The notes beneath the pieces are model-generated. The model saw nothing but the letters and a program-made list of their open reading frames with translations, was not told the origin of the DNA and ran no database searches. Shown piece after piece: positions 28,021 to 40,123 of a DNA stretch of 64,000 nucleotides. The stretch's first letter is position 1; each line of letters starts with the position of its first letter. The position numbers were made by a program, and so were the translations under genes. The stretch spans positions 1,488,001 through 1,552,000 of the forward strand of contig NZ_CP066149.1 of the NCBI RefSeq assembly GCF_023206395.1. Direction: 5' to 3'. Origin of the DNA: Vibrio sp. ED004 (GTDB lineage Bacteria; Pseudomonadota; Gammaproteobacteria; Enterobacterales; Vibrionaceae).

Positions 28021-29088
28021 TTACTTATGGTAAGGCTTAGACAGTTCGTGAACAGCGTCAACGAATACACCAGCGTTTTCTGGCGGCACATCTAAGTGAA
28101 TACCGTGACCTAGGTTAAATACATGACCTGTACCACCGTCGCCAAAGCCTTCAAGAATGCTACCTACTTCTTCACGAATACGTTCTGGTTGAGCGTAAAG
28201 CATAGAAGGATCCATGTTACCTTGCAGTGCCACTTTGTCGCCGATGCGAGCTTTCGCGTCTGCGATATTGATTGTCCAGTCTAGACCTACAGCATCACAG
28301 CCTGTTGCTGCGATAGACTCTAGCCACATGCCGCCGTTCTTAGTAAACAGAGTAACAGGAACACGACGACCTTCGTTTTCACGGATTAGGCCATCAACGA
28401 TTTTGTGCATGTACTGCAGTGAGAACAGGTTGTAATCACGAGGAGTAAGTACACCACCCCATGTATCAAATACCATTACTGATTGAGCACCCGCTTTAAT
28501 TTGCGCGTTTAGGTATTCAATTACACTGTCAGCCAGCTTATCTAGAAGCAGGTGCAGTGTTTGTGGTTCTGCGTACATCATCTTCTTGATCTTAGTGAAC
28601 GCTTTAGAGCTTCCACCTTCAACCATGTATGTCGCTAGTGTCCATGGGCTGCCAGAGAAACCAATCAGTGGTACTTCGCCTTTCAGATCTTTACGGATCT
28701 GACGAACAGCGTTCATTACGTATTGAAGCTCACCTTCTGGATCAGGTAGGCCAATCTTATCTACGTCAGCTTTACATGTGATTGGACGCTCAAACTTAGG
28801 ACCTTCACCTGTTTCAAAGTACAAACCTAAGCCCATAGCATCAGGGATCGTTAGGATGTCTGAGAACAAGATTGCCGCATCAAGCGGGAAACGACGTAAA
28901 GGTTGAAGGGTTACTTCTGATGCAAGTTCCGCGTTTTTGCACAAAGACATGAAGTCGCCTGCTTCTGCACGCGTTGCTTTGTACTCTGGAAGATAGCGGC
29001 CAGCTTGGCGCATCATCCATACCGGTGTGTAATCAACAGGCTGTTTTAAAAGTGCGCGTAAATAGCGATCGTTTTTTAATTCGGTCAT
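28021..29088 (-). CDS. hemE: Uroporphyrinogen decarboxylase
   Basis: Decarboxylates uroporphyrinogen III to coproporphyrinogen III in haem synthesis. The N-terminal signature [19 protein letters not shown] (about 22-40), [17 protein letters not shown] (about 141-157) and [18 protein letters not shown] [14 protein letters not shown] (about 325-338) are typical. The frame runs 18 codons upstream, but the ATG at 29088 ([14 protein letters not shown]) gives the normal 355 residues, and a TAGAAT -10-like box (29133-29138, minus) would lie within the longer version. It follows nudC in the same direction as in E. coli, with a 300-bp gap. Confidence 0.96.
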   Translation of the reverse strand: MTELKNDRYLRALLKQPVDYTPVWMMRQAGRYLPEYKATRAEAGDFMSLCKNAELASEVTLQPLRRFPLDAAILFSDILTIPDAMGLGLYFETGEGPKFERPITCKADVDKIGLPDPEGELQYVMNAVRQIRKDLKGEVPLIGFSGSPWTLATYMVEGGSSKAFTKIKKMMYAEPQTLHLLLDKLADSVIEYLNAQIKAGAQSVMVFDTWGGVLTPRDYNLFSLQYMHKIVDGLIRENEGRRVPVTLFTKNGGMWLESIAATGCDAVGLDWTINIADAKARIGDKVALQGNMDPSMLYAQPERIREEVGSILEGFGDGGTGHVFNLGHGIHLDVPPENAGVFVDAVHELSKPYHK

Positions 29089-29243
29089 TCCGTTAAATTC
29101 CAATTCAATCTTGTCTAGTTTTGATGGCAAGTATTCTAACACTGATTGAGGGGTAAAAGCTGTGTGCTTTGCAACCTAGATCAAGTTATTAACTTTTAAA
29201 TCAATGCTTAATTTGCACCCAATTAAGGGAGCATGTTAAAAAT

Positions 29244-29348
29244 TTGTTCGCTAGCGAAAATTACAATTATAACACCTGAGTAGTCACTACTCAGCATCTC
29301 ATAACGACATCTTACTTACCCCCTCCACTTGTGGAGGGTTTTTTTTAC
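29244..29348 (+). ncRNA. Candidate trans-acting small RNA between hemE and nudC
   Basis: A strong plus-strand terminator (CCCTCCAC TT GTGGAGGG then eight Ts, 29320-29346) lies where both neighbouring genes run on the minus strand. Upstream is a perfect inverted repeat CTGAGTAGTCACTACTCAG (29276-29294), then a 25-base unpaired linker. Two promoter-like pairs precede it on the plus strand: TTGCAC-17-TTAAAA (29213-29241) and TTGTTC-18-TATAAC (29244-29273). The first predicts an RNA of about 100 nt, the second about 67 nt. No open reading frame. I do not recognise it as a named Vibrio sRNA. Confidence 0.5.
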
Positions 29349-29387
29349 CTTTTGACCACCCATAGGCCAAATACTATTGCAGGCCAT

Positions 29388-30197
29388 TTAGTGCTCGAGC
29401 ACCTGCTCTGTCACTTCGCCTTTCATCACGTCATCGACTGTTTTCTCAATCAATTGTCTCGCAATGGTACCAACCGGAGCCACGTCAGGTAGAGCCGTCA
29501 CGTTAAACCACTGGGCATCAGATAGCTCACTGTAATCAGGCTTGAGAGTACCACCCGCATAATCAGCCAGAAAGGCCATCATCATGCTCGATGGGAAAGC
29601 CCATGGCTGACTGCCAAAGTAACGAATATTCCCCACATCGATACCCGTTTCTTCTTTGACTTCGCGCGCCACACACTGCTCTAAGGTCTCTCCTACTTCT
29701 AGAAAGCCCGCTATCACGGTATACATGCCCGTTTTATGTCTTGGGTGTTGTGCCAGCAATATCTTGTTGTCGTTTCGTACAGCGACAATGATGCACGGGA
29801 AAATGCGTGGATAATGAAGAGTTCGACAGTCACCACACTGCATCGCCACTTGATTGTGATTCAGGTGATTACGACCGCCACATTGCGGGCAGAAACGCAT
29901 ACTTTGGGTCATGTGCCCATACTGGATAGCTTTACTTGCCATGAGAAAGTTCGATTCAGGCCAGTGCAGTAACTCGCGTAGGTTAACCATGCTCAGTTCA
30001 CTCTCGACATCACAATCGTTAAGCCAATAAACCTTGCGACCTTGATGTTGGCCAATACAAATCGCATGTTCAACACTCAGCCCTAGATCGTCCGCAGAGC
30101 CGTAAGGAAACTGATCATTATTGACCCAAATATCACTACCTGAAACGACGCACCAATAAGCTTGCTCTGTCATTTTCTTATCACTTTTTTTTAACAT
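29388..30197 (-). CDS. nudC: NAD(+) diphosphatase (NAD-capped RNA decapping hydrolase)
   Basis: Nudix hydrolase that removes NAD caps from RNA 5' ends and cleaves NADH. A zinc site uses Cys103, Cys106, Cys121 and Cys124. The Nudix box spans 164-186 ([11 protein letters not shown]...REVKEETGI), and the NudC-specific SQPWAFPSS array lies at 196-204. A start at 30197 has GAGG at good spacing (269 residues); the Met at codon 9 (30173, MTEQAYW) is a weaker alternative. Divergent from rsd, upstream of hemE as in E. coli. Confidence 0.95.
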   Translation of the reverse strand: MLKKSDKKMTEQAYWCVVSGSDIWVNNDQFPYGSADDLGLSVEHAICIGQHQGRKVYWLNDCDVESELSMVNLRELLHWPESNFLMASKAIQYGHMTQSMRFCPQCGGRNHLNHNQVAMQCGDCRTLHYPRIFPCIIVAVRNDNKILLAQHPRHKTGMYTVIAGFLEVGETLEQCVAREVKEETGIDVGNIRYFGSQPWAFPSSMMMAFLADYAGGTLKPDYSELSDAQWFNVTALPDVAPVGTIARQLIEKTVDDVMKGEVTEQVLEH

Positions 30198-30329
30198 CCC
30201 TATGCCTCATTGCTTGCAGTTCGTTCATTTTACTGGCAATCTAATTTCATACTAGAGTTGTAGCAGAGAATAATTCAAGCTATTACTTTTAGTAGTTATC
30301 AATAAACGGACCCTGCTTAGGCAATTACT

Positions 30330-30349
30330 TGATCACAAGGTTGTGATCA
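30330..30349. promoter_or_regulatory. 20-bp palindrome just upstream of the rsd RBS
   Basis: TGATCACAAGGTTGTGATCA is a perfect inverted repeat with 9-base arms and a GG centre, ending 6 bases before the rsd ribosome-binding site. It could be an operator of a dimeric regulator or a hairpin in the rsd leader. It does not have CRP (TGTGA-N6-TCACA) or FNR spacing. Confidence 0.5.
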
Positions 30350-30367
30350 GATCATGAGGACATGGTC

Positions 30368-30859
30368 ATGCTAAATAAATTCAAACAAATACAAGAACAA
30401 TGGGGTGGCTCTAATGAGGTCATCGATCATTGGCTCGAAACTCGACAGTCTCTAATCGTTGAGTATTGTAAGCTAGGTGCCTTGCAGCCAGCTAGCAACG
30501 GGCAATCAAACGTTGTTGAACTCCCTTCTCCTAAAGAAATAAGCTCATTCTGCGATCATGTTGTCGATTATATCTCAGAGGGTCATTTTAAGATCTACGA
30601 TATGGTCATGAAAAAATGGCAAGCAACAGGCTTTAAAACCAATGACGAGATTGATACAACTTACGCGAAGATTGTACTCACAACCGAGCCGCTTCTAGAG
30701 TTCAATGATAAGTACGTTAAAGTAAATGCAGACGATGAGTTGCCTAACTTCGAAGGAGATATGTCAAAAGTAGGTGAACTACTCGAAGTACGTTTTGAAG
30801 TAGAAGATAATCTTATCCAGCTTATTGCAGACAGTTTAGCGATCCCACCAGGCGCTTAG
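30368..30859 (+). CDS. rsd: Regulator of sigma D (anti-sigma-70 factor Rsd)
   Basis: Binds the sigma-70 subunit and helps alternative sigma factors compete for core RNA polymerase in stationary phase. A helical protein of 163 residues with the family opening MLNKFKQIQEQWGGSNEVID and WLETRQSLIVEYCKL (about 22-36). The ATG at 30362 is only one base after GAGGA, whereas 30368 is at the normal 7 bases, so the latter is chosen. The rsd-nudC-hemE neighbourhood matches E. coli. Confidence 0.93.
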   Translation: MLNKFKQIQEQWGGSNEVIDHWLETRQSLIVEYCKLGALQPASNGQSNVVELPSPKEISSFCDHVVDYISEGHFKIYDMVMKKWQATGFKTNDEIDTTYAKIVLTTEPLLEFNDKYVKVNADDELPNFEGDMSKVGELLEVRFEVEDNLIQLIADSLAIPPGA

Positions 30860-30876
30860 TTAGCTGAACCCTTAAT

Positions 30877-30901
30877 AAGCTTGCCTCTGTGCAAGCTTTT
30901 T
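30877..30901 (+). terminator. Intrinsic terminator of rsd
   Basis: AAGCTTGC CTCTGT GCAAGCTT hairpin followed by TTTTGTTTT. The remaining ~180 bases before the rpoC terminator show no gene. Confidence 0.8.
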
Positions 30902-31084
30902 GTTTTGCCTATAACTCCCCTAACCACTCAACTCTATTAAAGCCTAAGTACCACCAGCAAACTGCTAATCCGCCCCCTAGACTCACCCACGATTACCCTC
31001 TTTCCATCAATGGTCGTGATTCACCGGCTAGCGTCAGTAAAAACACGCCTAAGCTCACATACCAATAACCCAAACGCCAGATAC

Positions 31085-31111
31085 AAAAAAGGCACCCGTA
31101 GGTGCCTTTTT
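31085..31111 (-). terminator. Intrinsic terminator of the rpoBC operon
   Basis: GGCACC (TACG loop) GGTGCC hairpin with a minus-strand T-run (31085-31090), 30 bases after the rpoC stop. Plus-strand Ts on the other side make it potentially bidirectional. Confidence 0.85.
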
Positions 31112-31139
31112 GTTATCTCTTAGAGACTACTCGTAGAGC

Positions 31140-34100
31140 TTACTCTTCTGAAGAGAAACCAGCATTTAGAAGTGCTGCTAGATTGTCAGTAGCTTGTTCA
31201 GCTGAAGGACCTTCTTGCTCTTCTTCACGCTTAGCTTGACGCTCTTGGTGGTATGCGAAACCAGTACCAGCTGGGATCAGACGACCAACAATTACGTTCT
31301 CTTTCAGACCGCGAAGGTCATCACGCTTACCAGAAACCGCAGCTTCTGTTAGTACGCGAGTCGTTTCTTGGAACGATGCAGCTGAGATGAATGACTCAGT
31401 TGCAAGAGATGCTTTAGTAATACCTAGTAGATCACGTTCGAAACGTACTAGTTCTTTACCTTCAGCTTCTAGCTTACGGTTAGCAATCTTAACATTGTGG
31501 TACTCAACTTGTTCGCCAGGTAGGAACTGAGAGTCACCAGAATGAGTGATTGTACACTTACGTAGCATTTGACGAACGATAGTCTCAATGTGCTTATCGT
31601 TAATCTTAACGCCTTGTAAGCGGTAAACTTCTTGAACTTCGTTCGCGATGTACTGAGTTACTGCGTGGATACCACGTAGACGCAGGATATCGTGTGGAGT
31701 TTCAGGACCGTCGGCGATTACATCACCACGTTCAATCTTCTCACCTTCGAACACGTTCAATTGACGATGCTTAGGAATCATCTCTTCGTAAGCGTCACCG
31801 CCTTCACGAGTGATTACTAGACGACGCTTACCTTTCGTTTCTTTACCGAAAGACACAGTACCTGTGTGCTCAGCAAGGATCGCAGGCTCTTTAGGCTTAC
31901 GAGCTTCGAATAGGTCAGCTACGCGTGGAAGACCACCGGTGATATCTTTGTTTCCGCTCGATTTTTGAGGGATACGAGATAGTGTGTCACCAATGCCAAC
32001 TTCAGCGCCATCTTCAATGTTTACAATCGCTTTACCAGGTAGGAAGTAGTGAGCTGGCATTTCAGTACCAGGGATCATTACATCGTTACCTTGCTCGTCA
32101 ACAAGTTTGATAGCTGGACGCATATCTTTACCTGCTGCTGGACGAGCTGCTGCATCTGTAACTTCAGAAGAAGAAAGACCAGTTAGATCATCCGTTTGAC
32201 GAGAAACAGTTACGCCATCGATCATATCAACGAACTGGATGCGACCTGCCACTTCAGTGATGATTGGCATAGTGTGCGCTTCCCAGTTAGCTACAACTTC
32301 ACCAGCTTCCACTGCGTCGTTGTCCGCTTTGCTCAGTACAGAACCGTAAGGAAGTTTGTGCTTCTCTTTAGTACGACCGAACTCATCAATAATCGTCATC
32401 TCAGATGCACGAGAAGTGATAACTAGCTTCTTGTCTTTGTTGATTACGAACTTAGCGTTGTGAAGTTTCACAGTACCAGTTGTCTTAGCTTGGATGCTGT
32501 TCTCTGCTGCTGCAGTAGATGCCGCACCACCGATGTGGAACGTACGCATCGTTAGCTGTGTACCCGGTTCACCGATAGATTGTGCAGCGATAACACCAAC
32601 TGCTTCACCTTGGTTCACTAGGTGACCACGTGCTAGGTCACGACCGTAACACTGTGCACAACAACCGAAGTCTGCATCACAGGTAACAACAGAGCGCACT
32701 TTCATGCTATCTACTGAGTTGTCTTCCATGATTTGACACCACTTCTCATCAATCAGAGTATTACGTGGAATCAGTACATCTTCAGTACCAGGCTTAAGAA
32801 CGTCTTCAGCTACTACACGACCTAGAGCAAGCTCAGAAAGTGCAACTTTAACGTCACCACCTTCGATGTGAGGCATCATGTCGATACCTTCGTGCGTGCC
32901 ACAGTCATGTTCGTGAACTACAACGTCTTGAGCAACGTCTACTAGACGACGAGTTAGGTAACCCGAGTTTGCTGTTTTCAGTGCTGTATCCGCAAGACCC
33001 TTACGAGCACCGTGCGTTGAGATAAAGTACTGAAGGACGTTTAGACCTTCTTTAAAGTTCGCAGTGATCGGCGTTTCGATGATTGAACCATCTGGACGCG
33101 CCATCAGACCACGCATACCCGCTAGCTGACGAATCTGAGCTGCAGAACCACGTGCGCCCGAGTCGGCCATCATGTAGATGCTGTTGAACGATTCTTGCTG
33201 TTCTTCTTCACCGTCACGGTTGATAACTGTTTCAGAAGATAGGTTATCCATCATTGCTTTCGCAACGCGGTCATTCGTAGATGCCCAGATATCGATAACT
33301 TTGTTGTAACGCTCACCCGCAGTAACAAGACCAGATTGGAATTGTTCTTGGATTTCACGAACTTCTTCTTCAGCAGATTCAATTTCATCGTATTTCGCTT
33401 GAGGTACAACCATATCGTCGATACCTACAGAAACACCAGAAAGTGCCGCGTATGCAAAACCTGCGTACATGATTTGGTCAGCGAATACTACTGTGTCCTT
33501 AAGACCAAGCTTACGGTACGCTTCGTTAAGAAGGGTAGAAATTTGCTTCTTACCTAACTTCTGGTTAACGATGCTGTACGGTAGGCCAGCTGGAACGATT
33601 TGCCATAGCATTGCACGGCCGACAGTTGTATCAACCATCTTCGTTTCAGTAGTGCTGTTACCATCTTCGTCTACTACGGTCTCAGTGATACGAACTTTAA
33701 CGCGAGCGTGAAGCTCAGCAGTCTTAGTACGGTATGCCTTCTCAGCCTCTTCAGGGCCAGCAAGGTACATACCTTCGCCTTTCACGTTGATCTTTTCACG
33801 AGTCATGTAGTAAAGACCCAATACAACGTCCTGAGAAGGTACGATGATCGGATCACCTGATGCTGGCGACAGAATGTTATTCGTCGACATCATCAGTGTA
33901 CGTGCTTCAAGCTGTGCTTCTAGAGTTAGAGGCACGTGTACCGCCATTTGGTCACCATCGAAGTCGGCGTTGTATGCCGCACACACTAGTGGGTGAAGCT
34001 GAATCGCTTTACCTTCGATTAGTACTGGTTCAAACGCTTGGATACCTAGACGGTGAAGTGTAGGTGCACGGTTAAGCAGTACTGGGTGTTCACGGATAAC

Positions 34101-35342
34101 TTCGTCTAGGATATCCCAAACGATAGCTTCTTCGCGCTCTACCATCTTCTTAGCAGCTTTGATTGTCGTAGCCATGCCACGAGTTTCTAGCTTGCTGTAG
34201 ATGAACGGCTTAAATAGCTCAAGTGCCATCTTCTTAGGAAGACCACACTGATGTAGACGAAGGTATGGACCTACTGTGATTACAGAACGGCCAGAGTAGT
34301 CTACACGTTTACCTAGAAGGTTTTGACGGAAACGACCTTGTTTACCCTTGATCATATCAGCAAGAGATTTCAGAGGACGCTTGTTCGAACCTGTAATCGC
34401 ACGACCGCGACGACCGTTATCTAGAAGTGCATCAACAGACTCTTGCAGCATACGCTTTTCGTTACGTACGATGATGTCCGGAGCAGCTAGCTCTAGAAGA
34501 CGCTTCAAACGGTTGTTACGGTTAATAACACGACGGTAAAGGTCGTTCAGATCAGAAGTCGCAAAACGACCGCCATCTAGTGGTACTAGAGGACGCAGAT
34601 CTGGCGGTAGCACTGGAAGTACAGTCAGGATCATCCATTGTGGGTCGTTGCCCGATTGGATGAACGCTTCAACTAGCTTCAAACGCTTAGTAACTTTTTT
34701 ACGCTTAGTTTCAGAGTTAGTTGTTTCCAACTCTTCGCGCATTTCTTCCACTTCTTGATGAAGGTCCATTGTTGCAAGCAGATCTTTGATCGCTTCCGCA
34801 CCCATCTTAGCAGTGAATTCGTCACCCCACTCTTCTAGACGATCCAGATACTCTTCTTCAGTAAGCATCTGAGATTTTTCTAGATCAGTCATACCTGGTT
34901 CAGTTACTACGTACATTTCGAAGTAAAGAACACGTTCGATATCACGTAGAGGGATATCCATTAGTAGACCGATACGAGACGGCAGTGATTTTAGGAACCA
35001 GATGTGAGCAACTGGAGAAGCTAGCTCGATGTGGCCCATACGGTCACGACGAACTTTAGTCTGTGTAACTTCAACGCCACACTTCTCACAGATAACACCA
35101 CGGTGCTTCAGGCGCTTGTATTTACCACAAAGACATTCGTAGTCTTTAACTGGACCAAAAATACGCGCACAGAACAGACCATCACGTTCAGGCTTGAACG
35201 TACGATAGTTAATTGTTTCCGGTTTCTTAACTTCACCAAAAGACCATGAACGGATCATGTCTGGTGAAGATAGACCGATTTTGATTGCATCAAATTCTTC
35301 GGTCTTATGCTGTGCTTTTAGAAAGTTTAATAAGTCTTTCAC
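31140..35342 (-). CDS. rpoC: RNA polymerase beta' subunit
   Basis: Catalytic subunit of RNA polymerase, 1400 residues. The N-terminal zinc site [20 protein letters not shown] lies at about 71-90, and the active-site [12 protein letters not shown] at about 458-469 holds the three Mg2+-binding Asp residues. A second Cys cluster is at about 814-898 ([11 protein letters not shown]), followed by the trigger-loop region [13 protein letters not shown] at about 925-937. CTGTAAGGAG precedes the ATG. It lies 91 bases after rpoB in the rplKAJL-rpoBC cluster. Confidence 0.99.
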   Translation of the reverse strand: MKDLLNFLKAQHKTEEFDAIKIGLSSPDMIRSWSFGEVKKPETINYRTFKPERDGLFCARIFGPVKDYECLCGKYKRLKHRGVICEKCGVEVTQTKVRRDRMGHIELASPVAHIWFLKSLPSRIGLLMDIPLRDIERVLYFEMYVVTEPGMTDLEKSQMLTEEEYLDRLEEWGDEFTAKMGAEAIKDLLATMDLHQEVEEMREELETTNSETKRKKVTKRLKLVEAFIQSGNDPQWMILTVLPVLPPDLRPLVPLDGGRFATSDLNDLYRRVINRNNRLKRLLELAAPDIIVRNEKRMLQESVDALLDNGRRGRAITGSNKRPLKSLADMIKGKQGRFRQNLLGKRVDYSGRSVITVGPYLRLHQCGLPKKMALELFKPFIYSKLETRGMATTIKAAKKMVEREEAIVWDILDEVIREHPVLLNRAPTLHRLGIQAFEPVLIEGKAIQLHPLVCAAYNADFDGDQMAVHVPLTLEAQLEARTLMMSTNNILSPASGDPIIVPSQDVVLGLYYMTREKINVKGEGMYLAGPEEAEKAYRTKTAELHARVKVRITETVVDEDGNSTTETKMVDTTVGRAMLWQIVPAGLPYSIVNQKLGKKQISTLLNEAYRKLGLKDTVVFADQIMYAGFAYAALSGVSVGIDDMVVPQAKYDEIESAEEEVREIQEQFQSGLVTAGERYNKVIDIWASTNDRVAKAMMDNLSSETVINRDGEEEQQESFNSIYMMADSGARGSAAQIRQLAGMRGLMARPDGSIIETPITANFKEGLNVLQYFISTHGARKGLADTALKTANSGYLTRRLVDVAQDVVVHEHDCGTHEGIDMMPHIEGGDVKVALSELALGRVVAEDVLKPGTEDVLIPRNTLIDEKWCQIMEDNSVDSMKVRSVVTCDADFGCCAQCYGRDLARGHLVNQGEAVGVIAAQSIGEPGTQLTMRTFHIGGAASTAAAENSIQAKTTGTVKLHNAKFVINKDKKLVITSRASEMTIIDEFGRTKEKHKLPYGSVLSKADNDAVEAGEVVANWEAHTMPIITEVAGRIQFVDMIDGVTVSRQTDDLTGLSSSEVTDAAARPAAGKDMRPAIKLVDEQGNDVMIPGTEMPAHYFLPGKAIVNIEDGAEVGIGDTLSRIPQKSSGNKDITGGLPRVADLFEARKPKEPAILAEHTGTVSFGKETKGKRRLVITREGGDAYEEMIPKHRQLNVFEGEKIERGDVIADGPETPHDILRLRGIHAVTQYIANEVQEVYRLQGVKINDKHIETIVRQMLRKCTITHSGDSQFLPGEQVEYHNVKIANRKLEAEGKELVRFERDLLGITKASLATESFISAASFQETTRVLTEAAVSGKRDDLRGLKENVIVGRLIPAGTGFAYHQERQAKREEEQEGPSAEQATDNLAALLNAGFSSEE

Positions 35343-35433
35343 ATTCAGCTCCTGTAAGGAGTTAAAGGAGCTCGCTACTGCAGCGGGCTCCCTTTTACCA
35401 AATAATCCTATCTTCTTTTAAAAAGAGGAGGGA

Positions 35434-38400
35434 TTACTCTTCGTCTTCTAGCTCGATGTTGATACCTAGCGAGCGAATCTCTTTCAACAGTACGTTGAAC
35501 GACTCAGGCATACCAGGTTCCATGCTATGGTTACCGTCTACGATGTTCTTATACATCTTAGTACGGCCGTTAACGTCATCCGACTTAACTGTTAGCATTT
35601 CTTGTAGAGTATATGCAGCACCGTATGCTTCTAGTGCCCATACTTCCATCTCACCGAAACGCTGACCACCGAACTGAGCTTTACCACCAAGTGGTTGCTG
35701 AGTTACTAGGCTGTAAGAACCAGTAGAACGAGCGTGCATCTTGTCATCAACCAAGTGGTTCAGTTTCAGCATGTACATGTAACCTACAGTTACAGGACGC
35801 TCAAACGAATCACCAGTACGACCATCAAACAGTTTAAGCTGACCAGATTCTGGCAGATCACCCAGTTTAAGTAGTTCTTTGATTAATGTCTCAGAAGCAC
35901 CGTCGAACACAGGAGTAGCAATCGGTAGACCGCCACGTAGGTTCTTGATCAGTGTACGAACTTGATCATCAGACAGTTCAGCAATATCAACTTTCTGACG
36001 AGTATCACCAAGATCATAAACCTTCTGTAGGAACTCACGGAACTTATGCAGTTCTTGTTGTTCCTTAACCATTTGGTTGATCTTGTCACCGATACCTTTC
36101 GCAGCCAAACCTAAGTGAACTTCTAGGATCTGACCGATGTTCATACGCGATGGTACACCCAGCGGGTTAAGTACGATGTCTACAGGTTGACCTTTCTCAT
36201 CGTATGGCATGTCTTCAACAGGGTTAATCTTAGAGATTACACCTTTGTTACCGTGACGACCGGCCATCTTATCACCAGGCTGGATACGACGTTTAACCGC
36301 TAGGTAAACTTTAACAATCTTAAGAACGCCAGGCGCGAGATCATCACCTTGAGTGATTTTACGACGCTTAGTTTCAAACTTCTTATCGAAGTCTGCTTTT
36401 AGCTCATCCCACTGCTCAGCAAGTTGCTCAAGCTGTGTTTGTAGCGCATCGTCTTCTAGAACTTGCTCTAGCCATTGCTTACGACCGATAGTATCAAGCT
36501 TAGCTTCAGAGTAACCACCAGACAGAAGTACAGCTTTAACACGGTTAAGAAGGCCACCCTCAAGAATTTGGAACTCTTCAGTTAGGTCTTTCTTAGCTTC
36601 TTTAAGCTGCATCTGTTCGATTTCAAGTGCACGCTTGTCTTTCTCTACGCCATCGCGAGTGAAGACTTGTACATCGATGATAGTGCCCGAAACAGAGTTT
36701 GGTACACGTAGAGAAGTATCTTTAACATCAGATGCTTTCTCACCGAAGATAGCACGTAGTAGCTTCTCTTCAGGAGTCAGTTGAGTTTCACCTTTAGGTG
36801 TTACTTTACCAACTAGGATGTCGCCACCCTTAACTTCAGCACCAATATAAACGATACCTGACTCGTCTAGTTTAGACAGAGCAGACTCACCTACGTTTGG
36901 AATATCAGCTGTGATCTCTTCAGAGCCCAGCTTAGTATCACGAGCCACACAAGATAGTTCTTGAATGTGGATAGTCGTGAAACGGTCTTCTTGAACTACG
37001 CGCTCAGATACTAAGATCGAGTCTTCGAAGTTGTAACCGTTCCAAGGCATGAACGCGATACGCATGTTTTGGCCAAGAGCTAGTTCACCAAGGTCTGTTG
37101 AAGGACCGTCAGCAAGAACATCGCCGCGTGCAACTGGTTCGCCAGGAAGTACAGTTGGACGTTGGTTGATACATGTGTTTTGGTTCGAACGCGTGTACTT
37201 AGTTAGGTTGTAGATATCGATACCAGCTTCGCCAGGTACCAACTCATCTTCGTTAACCTTAACTACGATACGAGAAGCGTCTACAGACTGAACTTGACCA
37301 CCACGTTTAGCAACCGCTGTAACACCAGAGTCAACTGCGATGTTACGTTCAATACCAGTACCTACTAGAGGCTTATCAGCCTTAAGTGTTGGTACAGCTT
37401 GACGTTGCATGTTCGCACCCATCAATGCACGGTTCGCATCATCGTGTTCTAGGAACGGGATAAGCGAAGCAGCGATAGATACTACTTGGTTTGTCGCAAC
37501 GTCCATGTAGTCAACGTGATCACGAGGGTGAAGACCAGATTCACCTTTTTGACGAGCTGTGATTAGCTCATCTGCAAACGTACCTTCTTCTGTAAGAACA
37601 GTGTTTGCCTGCGCGATTACGAATTGACCTTCCTGGATTGCAGACAGGTAATCAACTTCTTCTGTTACTACACCATCTACTACACGACGGTACGGAGTTT
37701 CTAGGAAACCGTAATCGTTACAACGTGCAAACGCAGATAGCGAGTTAATTAGACCGATGTTTGGACCTTCAGGCGTTTCGATCGGACATAGACGACCGTA
37801 GTGAGTTACGTGAACGTCACGTACTTCGAAGCCTGCGCGCTCACGAGTAAGACCACCAGGACCTAAAGCAGAGATACGACGCTTGTGCGTAACTTCTGAC
37901 AATGGGTTGTTTTGGTCCATAAACTGTGAAAGCTGTGAAGAGCCAAAGAATTCTTTAACTGCAGCAGAGATCGGCTTAGCGTTGATAAGATCTTGAGGCA
38001 TGATTGCATCAAGGTCACCAAGGCTTAGGCGCTCTTTAACGGCACGTTCTACACGAACTAGACCAACACGGAATTGGTTTTCTGCCATTTCACCTACCGA
38101 ACGGATACGACGGTTGCCAAGGTGGTCGATATCGTCCACTTCACCAATACCGTTACGGATACCAATCAGTTTCTTCATCACTTCGATGATGTCTGATTCA
38201 TCCAGAGTACCGCGCTCTTCTTCTTCTTCACGCTCGATAGAGCTGTTGAACTTCATACGGCCTACAGTTGATAGGTCGTAACGTTCTTCAGAGAAGAATA
38301 GGCTTTCGAATAGAGATTCTGCAGCTTCTTTCGTTGGTGGCTCGCCAGGACGCATCATGCGGTAGATTTCTACCAATGCAGAGATGCGATCTACTGTGCT

Positions 38401-39462
38401 ATCTGCACGTAGAGTATCTGACATGAATGGACCGTGATCTAGGTCATTCGTGAACAGAGTTTGTAGAGCCTTGTGGCCTGCTTGAGACAGGTTAGCAAGT
38501 GCTTCTAGGCTAATCTCTTGGTTCGCGCCAACGATGATCTCGCCAGTTGCTTCGTTGATGTAATCTTTAGATGCAACTTTACCAACGATGTACTCTACTG
38601 GTACTTCGATGTGCTCAACGCCATCTTTTTCAAGTTGACGGATATGGCGAGCAGTAACACGACGACCAGTCTCAACGTAAGTTTTGCCGTTTGCTTCGAT
38701 GTCGAATGACGCAGTTTCACCACGTAGACGATCAGGAACCAACTCCATAAGAAGAGTTTGGTCTTTAACTTCGAAGTTCACTTTGTCGAAGAACAGATCT
38801 AGGATCTCTTCAGTCGATTTACCAAGTGCACGAAGAATAATCGATGCTGGTAGCTTACGACGACGGTCGATACGTACGAATAAGTTATCCTTAGGGTCGA
38901 ACTCAAAGTCTAACCATGAGCCACGGTAAGGAATTACACGTGCGTTATAAAGAACTTTACCTGATGAGTGGGTCTTACCCTTATCACTGTCGAAGAACAC
39001 GCCTGGGCTTCGGTGCAGCTGGGATACGATAACCCTCTCGGTACCATTAATTACGAAAGTACCATTGTCTGTCATAAGCGGAATTTCGCCCATGTAGACT
39101 TCTTGTTCTTTAATGTCTTTTACAGTACCTGCTGGTGCATCTCGATCAAAGATAACTAGACGTAGTTTTACGCGTAGTGGCTTTGAGTAAGTAACACCGC
39201 GGATTTGACATTCTTTAACGTCAAAAACTGGCTCACCAAGACGGTAGCTAACGTATTGCAGCTCAGAATTGCCGTTGTAGCTCTGAATTGGAAATACAGA
39301 ACGGAAAGCAGCTTCAAGACCGTATTGACCTTCTGGATCCTGTTCGATGAATTTGTCGAAAGAATCAAGCTGGATCGATAACAGGTATGGAATGTCCAAA
39401 ACTTGTGGACGAGTACCAAAATCCTTACGGATGCGCTTTTTCTCGGTATAAGAGTAAACCAT
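35434..39462 (-). CDS. rpoB: RNA polymerase beta subunit
   Basis: Core RNA polymerase subunit of 1342 residues, the same length as in E. coli. The frame extends 31 codons upstream, but [16 protein letters not shown] at 39462 is the family start and follows GAGGAA. The rifampicin region ([32 protein letters not shown]; about 507-540) has the wild-type residues at the common resistance positions Asp516, His526 and Ser531 by E. coli numbering. C-terminal [20 protein letters not shown] is intact. An attenuator hairpin lies upstream. Confidence 0.99.
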   Translation of the reverse strand: MVYSYTEKKRIRKDFGTRPQVLDIPYLLSIQLDSFDKFIEQDPEGQYGLEAAFRSVFPIQSYNGNSELQYVSYRLGEPVFDVKECQIRGVTYSKPLRVKLRLVIFDRDAPAGTVKDIKEQEVYMGEIPLMTDNGTFVINGTERVIVSQLHRSPGVFFDSDKGKTHSSGKVLYNARVIPYRGSWLDFEFDPKDNLFVRIDRRRKLPASIILRALGKSTEEILDLFFDKVNFEVKDQTLLMELVPDRLRGETASFDIEANGKTYVETGRRVTARHIRQLEKDGVEHIEVPVEYIVGKVASKDYINEATGEIIVGANQEISLEALANLSQAGHKALQTLFTNDLDHGPFMSDTLRADSTVDRISALVEIYRMMRPGEPPTKEAAESLFESLFFSEERYDLSTVGRMKFNSSIEREEEEERGTLDESDIIEVMKKLIGIRNGIGEVDDIDHLGNRRIRSVGEMAENQFRVGLVRVERAVKERLSLGDLDAIMPQDLINAKPISAAVKEFFGSSQLSQFMDQNNPLSEVTHKRRISALGPGGLTRERAGFEVRDVHVTHYGRLCPIETPEGPNIGLINSLSAFARCNDYGFLETPYRRVVDGVVTEEVDYLSAIQEGQFVIAQANTVLTEEGTFADELITARQKGESGLHPRDHVDYMDVATNQVVSIAASLIPFLEHDDANRALMGANMQRQAVPTLKADKPLVGTGIERNIAVDSGVTAVAKRGGQVQSVDASRIVVKVNEDELVPGEAGIDIYNLTKYTRSNQNTCINQRPTVLPGEPVARGDVLADGPSTDLGELALGQNMRIAFMPWNGYNFEDSILVSERVVQEDRFTTIHIQELSCVARDTKLGSEEITADIPNVGESALSKLDESGIVYIGAEVKGGDILVGKVTPKGETQLTPEEKLLRAIFGEKASDVKDTSLRVPNSVSGTIIDVQVFTRDGVEKDKRALEIEQMQLKEAKKDLTEEFQILEGGLLNRVKAVLLSGGYSEAKLDTIGRKQWLEQVLEDDALQTQLEQLAEQWDELKADFDKKFETKRRKITQGDDLAPGVLKIVKVYLAVKRRIQPGDKMAGRHGNKGVISKINPVEDMPYDEKGQPVDIVLNPLGVPSRMNIGQILEVHLGLAAKGIGDKINQMVKEQQELHKFREFLQKVYDLGDTRQKVDIAELSDDQVRTLIKNLRGGLPIATPVFDGASETLIKELLKLGDLPESGQLKLFDGRTGDSFERPVTVGYMYMLKLNHLVDDKMHARSTGSYSLVTQQPLGGKAQFGGQRFGEMEVWALEAYGAAYTLQEMLTVKSDDVNGRTKMYKNIVDGNHSMEPGMPESFNVLLKEIRSLGINIELEDEE

Positions 39463-39639
39463 GGGGTTCCTCAGCTCGCTGATAAGTGACCCAAACCACC
39501 CAAAACACTCTTCAGAGGGGGTGGTGACAAACAGCTGTTTAGTGGTAGTGAACAATCATTTCGAAAAAATGACTGTTTTTTTGCTCGGATTATGACGGTT
39601 AAACAGCGGAAATTTCGTCATAGCCCTACAGCGCAAAAA

Positions 39640-39665
39640 GGCCGGTGGTTAATAAACCACCAGCC
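39640..39665 (-). terminator. Attenuator between rplL and rpoB
   Basis: On the minus strand GGCTGGTGGTT and AACCACCGGCC form an 11-bp stem, followed by TTTTT, 33 bases after rplL stops. A partial terminator at this site in E. coli sets the ribosomal protein to RNA polymerase ratio; the position and shape here suggest the same role. Confidence 0.8.
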
Positions 39666-39697
39666 ATTAGCCTTGCGGCTATGAAATTAAGTAATAA

Positions 39698-40066
39698 TTA
39701 CTTGATTTCAACAGAAGCGCCAGCTTCTTCTAGCTGTGCTTTAAGAGCTTCAGCTTCAGCTTTGTCAACGCCTTCTTTAAGCGCTGCAGGAGCTGAGTCT
39801 ACAAGACCTTTAGCTTCTTTAAGACCTAGGCCAGTTGCGCCACGTACAGCTTTGATAACTTGTACTTTGTTAGCGCCAGCAGCAGTTAGGATAACGTCGA
39901 ATTCAGTTTGCTCAGCAGCAGCGTCGCCGCCAGCTGCGCCGCCAGCTACAACAGCAGCAGCTGCAGTAACGCCGAATTTCTCTTCCATAGCTTCGATAAG
40001 CTCAACAACTTGCATTACAGACATTTCTGCAACTGCGTCTAGGATTTGCTCGTTAGTAATAGACAT
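39698..40066 (-). CDS. rplL: 50S ribosomal protein L7/L12
   Basis: Stalk protein of the large subunit, present in several copies and contacting GTPase factors. It has 122 residues: an N-terminal dimerisation domain, an Ala/Gly-rich hinge (about 38-52) and a C-terminal domain with [20 protein letters not shown] (about 68-87). AAAAGAGAAT precedes the ATG. It follows rplJ by 57 bases. Confidence 0.98.
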   Translation of the reverse strand: MSITNEQILDAVAEMSVMQVVELIEAMEEKFGVTAAAAVVAGGAAGGDAAAEQTEFDVILTAAGANKVQVIKAVRGATGLGLKEAKGLVDSAPAALKEGVDKAEAEALKAQLEEAGASVEIK

Positions 40067-40123
40067 AACAATTCTCTTTTAAGTCAACAATAAGTTTAAA
40101 TAGCAACCAGTGAAAAGCAAGGC

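Noticed and set aside
30341..30356. CRP site upstream of rsd
   Set aside because: TGTGA is present but the second half-site is one base too near and imperfect.
39463..39555. 31-codon N-terminal extension of RpoB
   Set aside because: Sequence is the untranslated leader after the rplL-rpoB attenuator; GAGGAA and [14 protein letters not shown] mark the real start at 39462.
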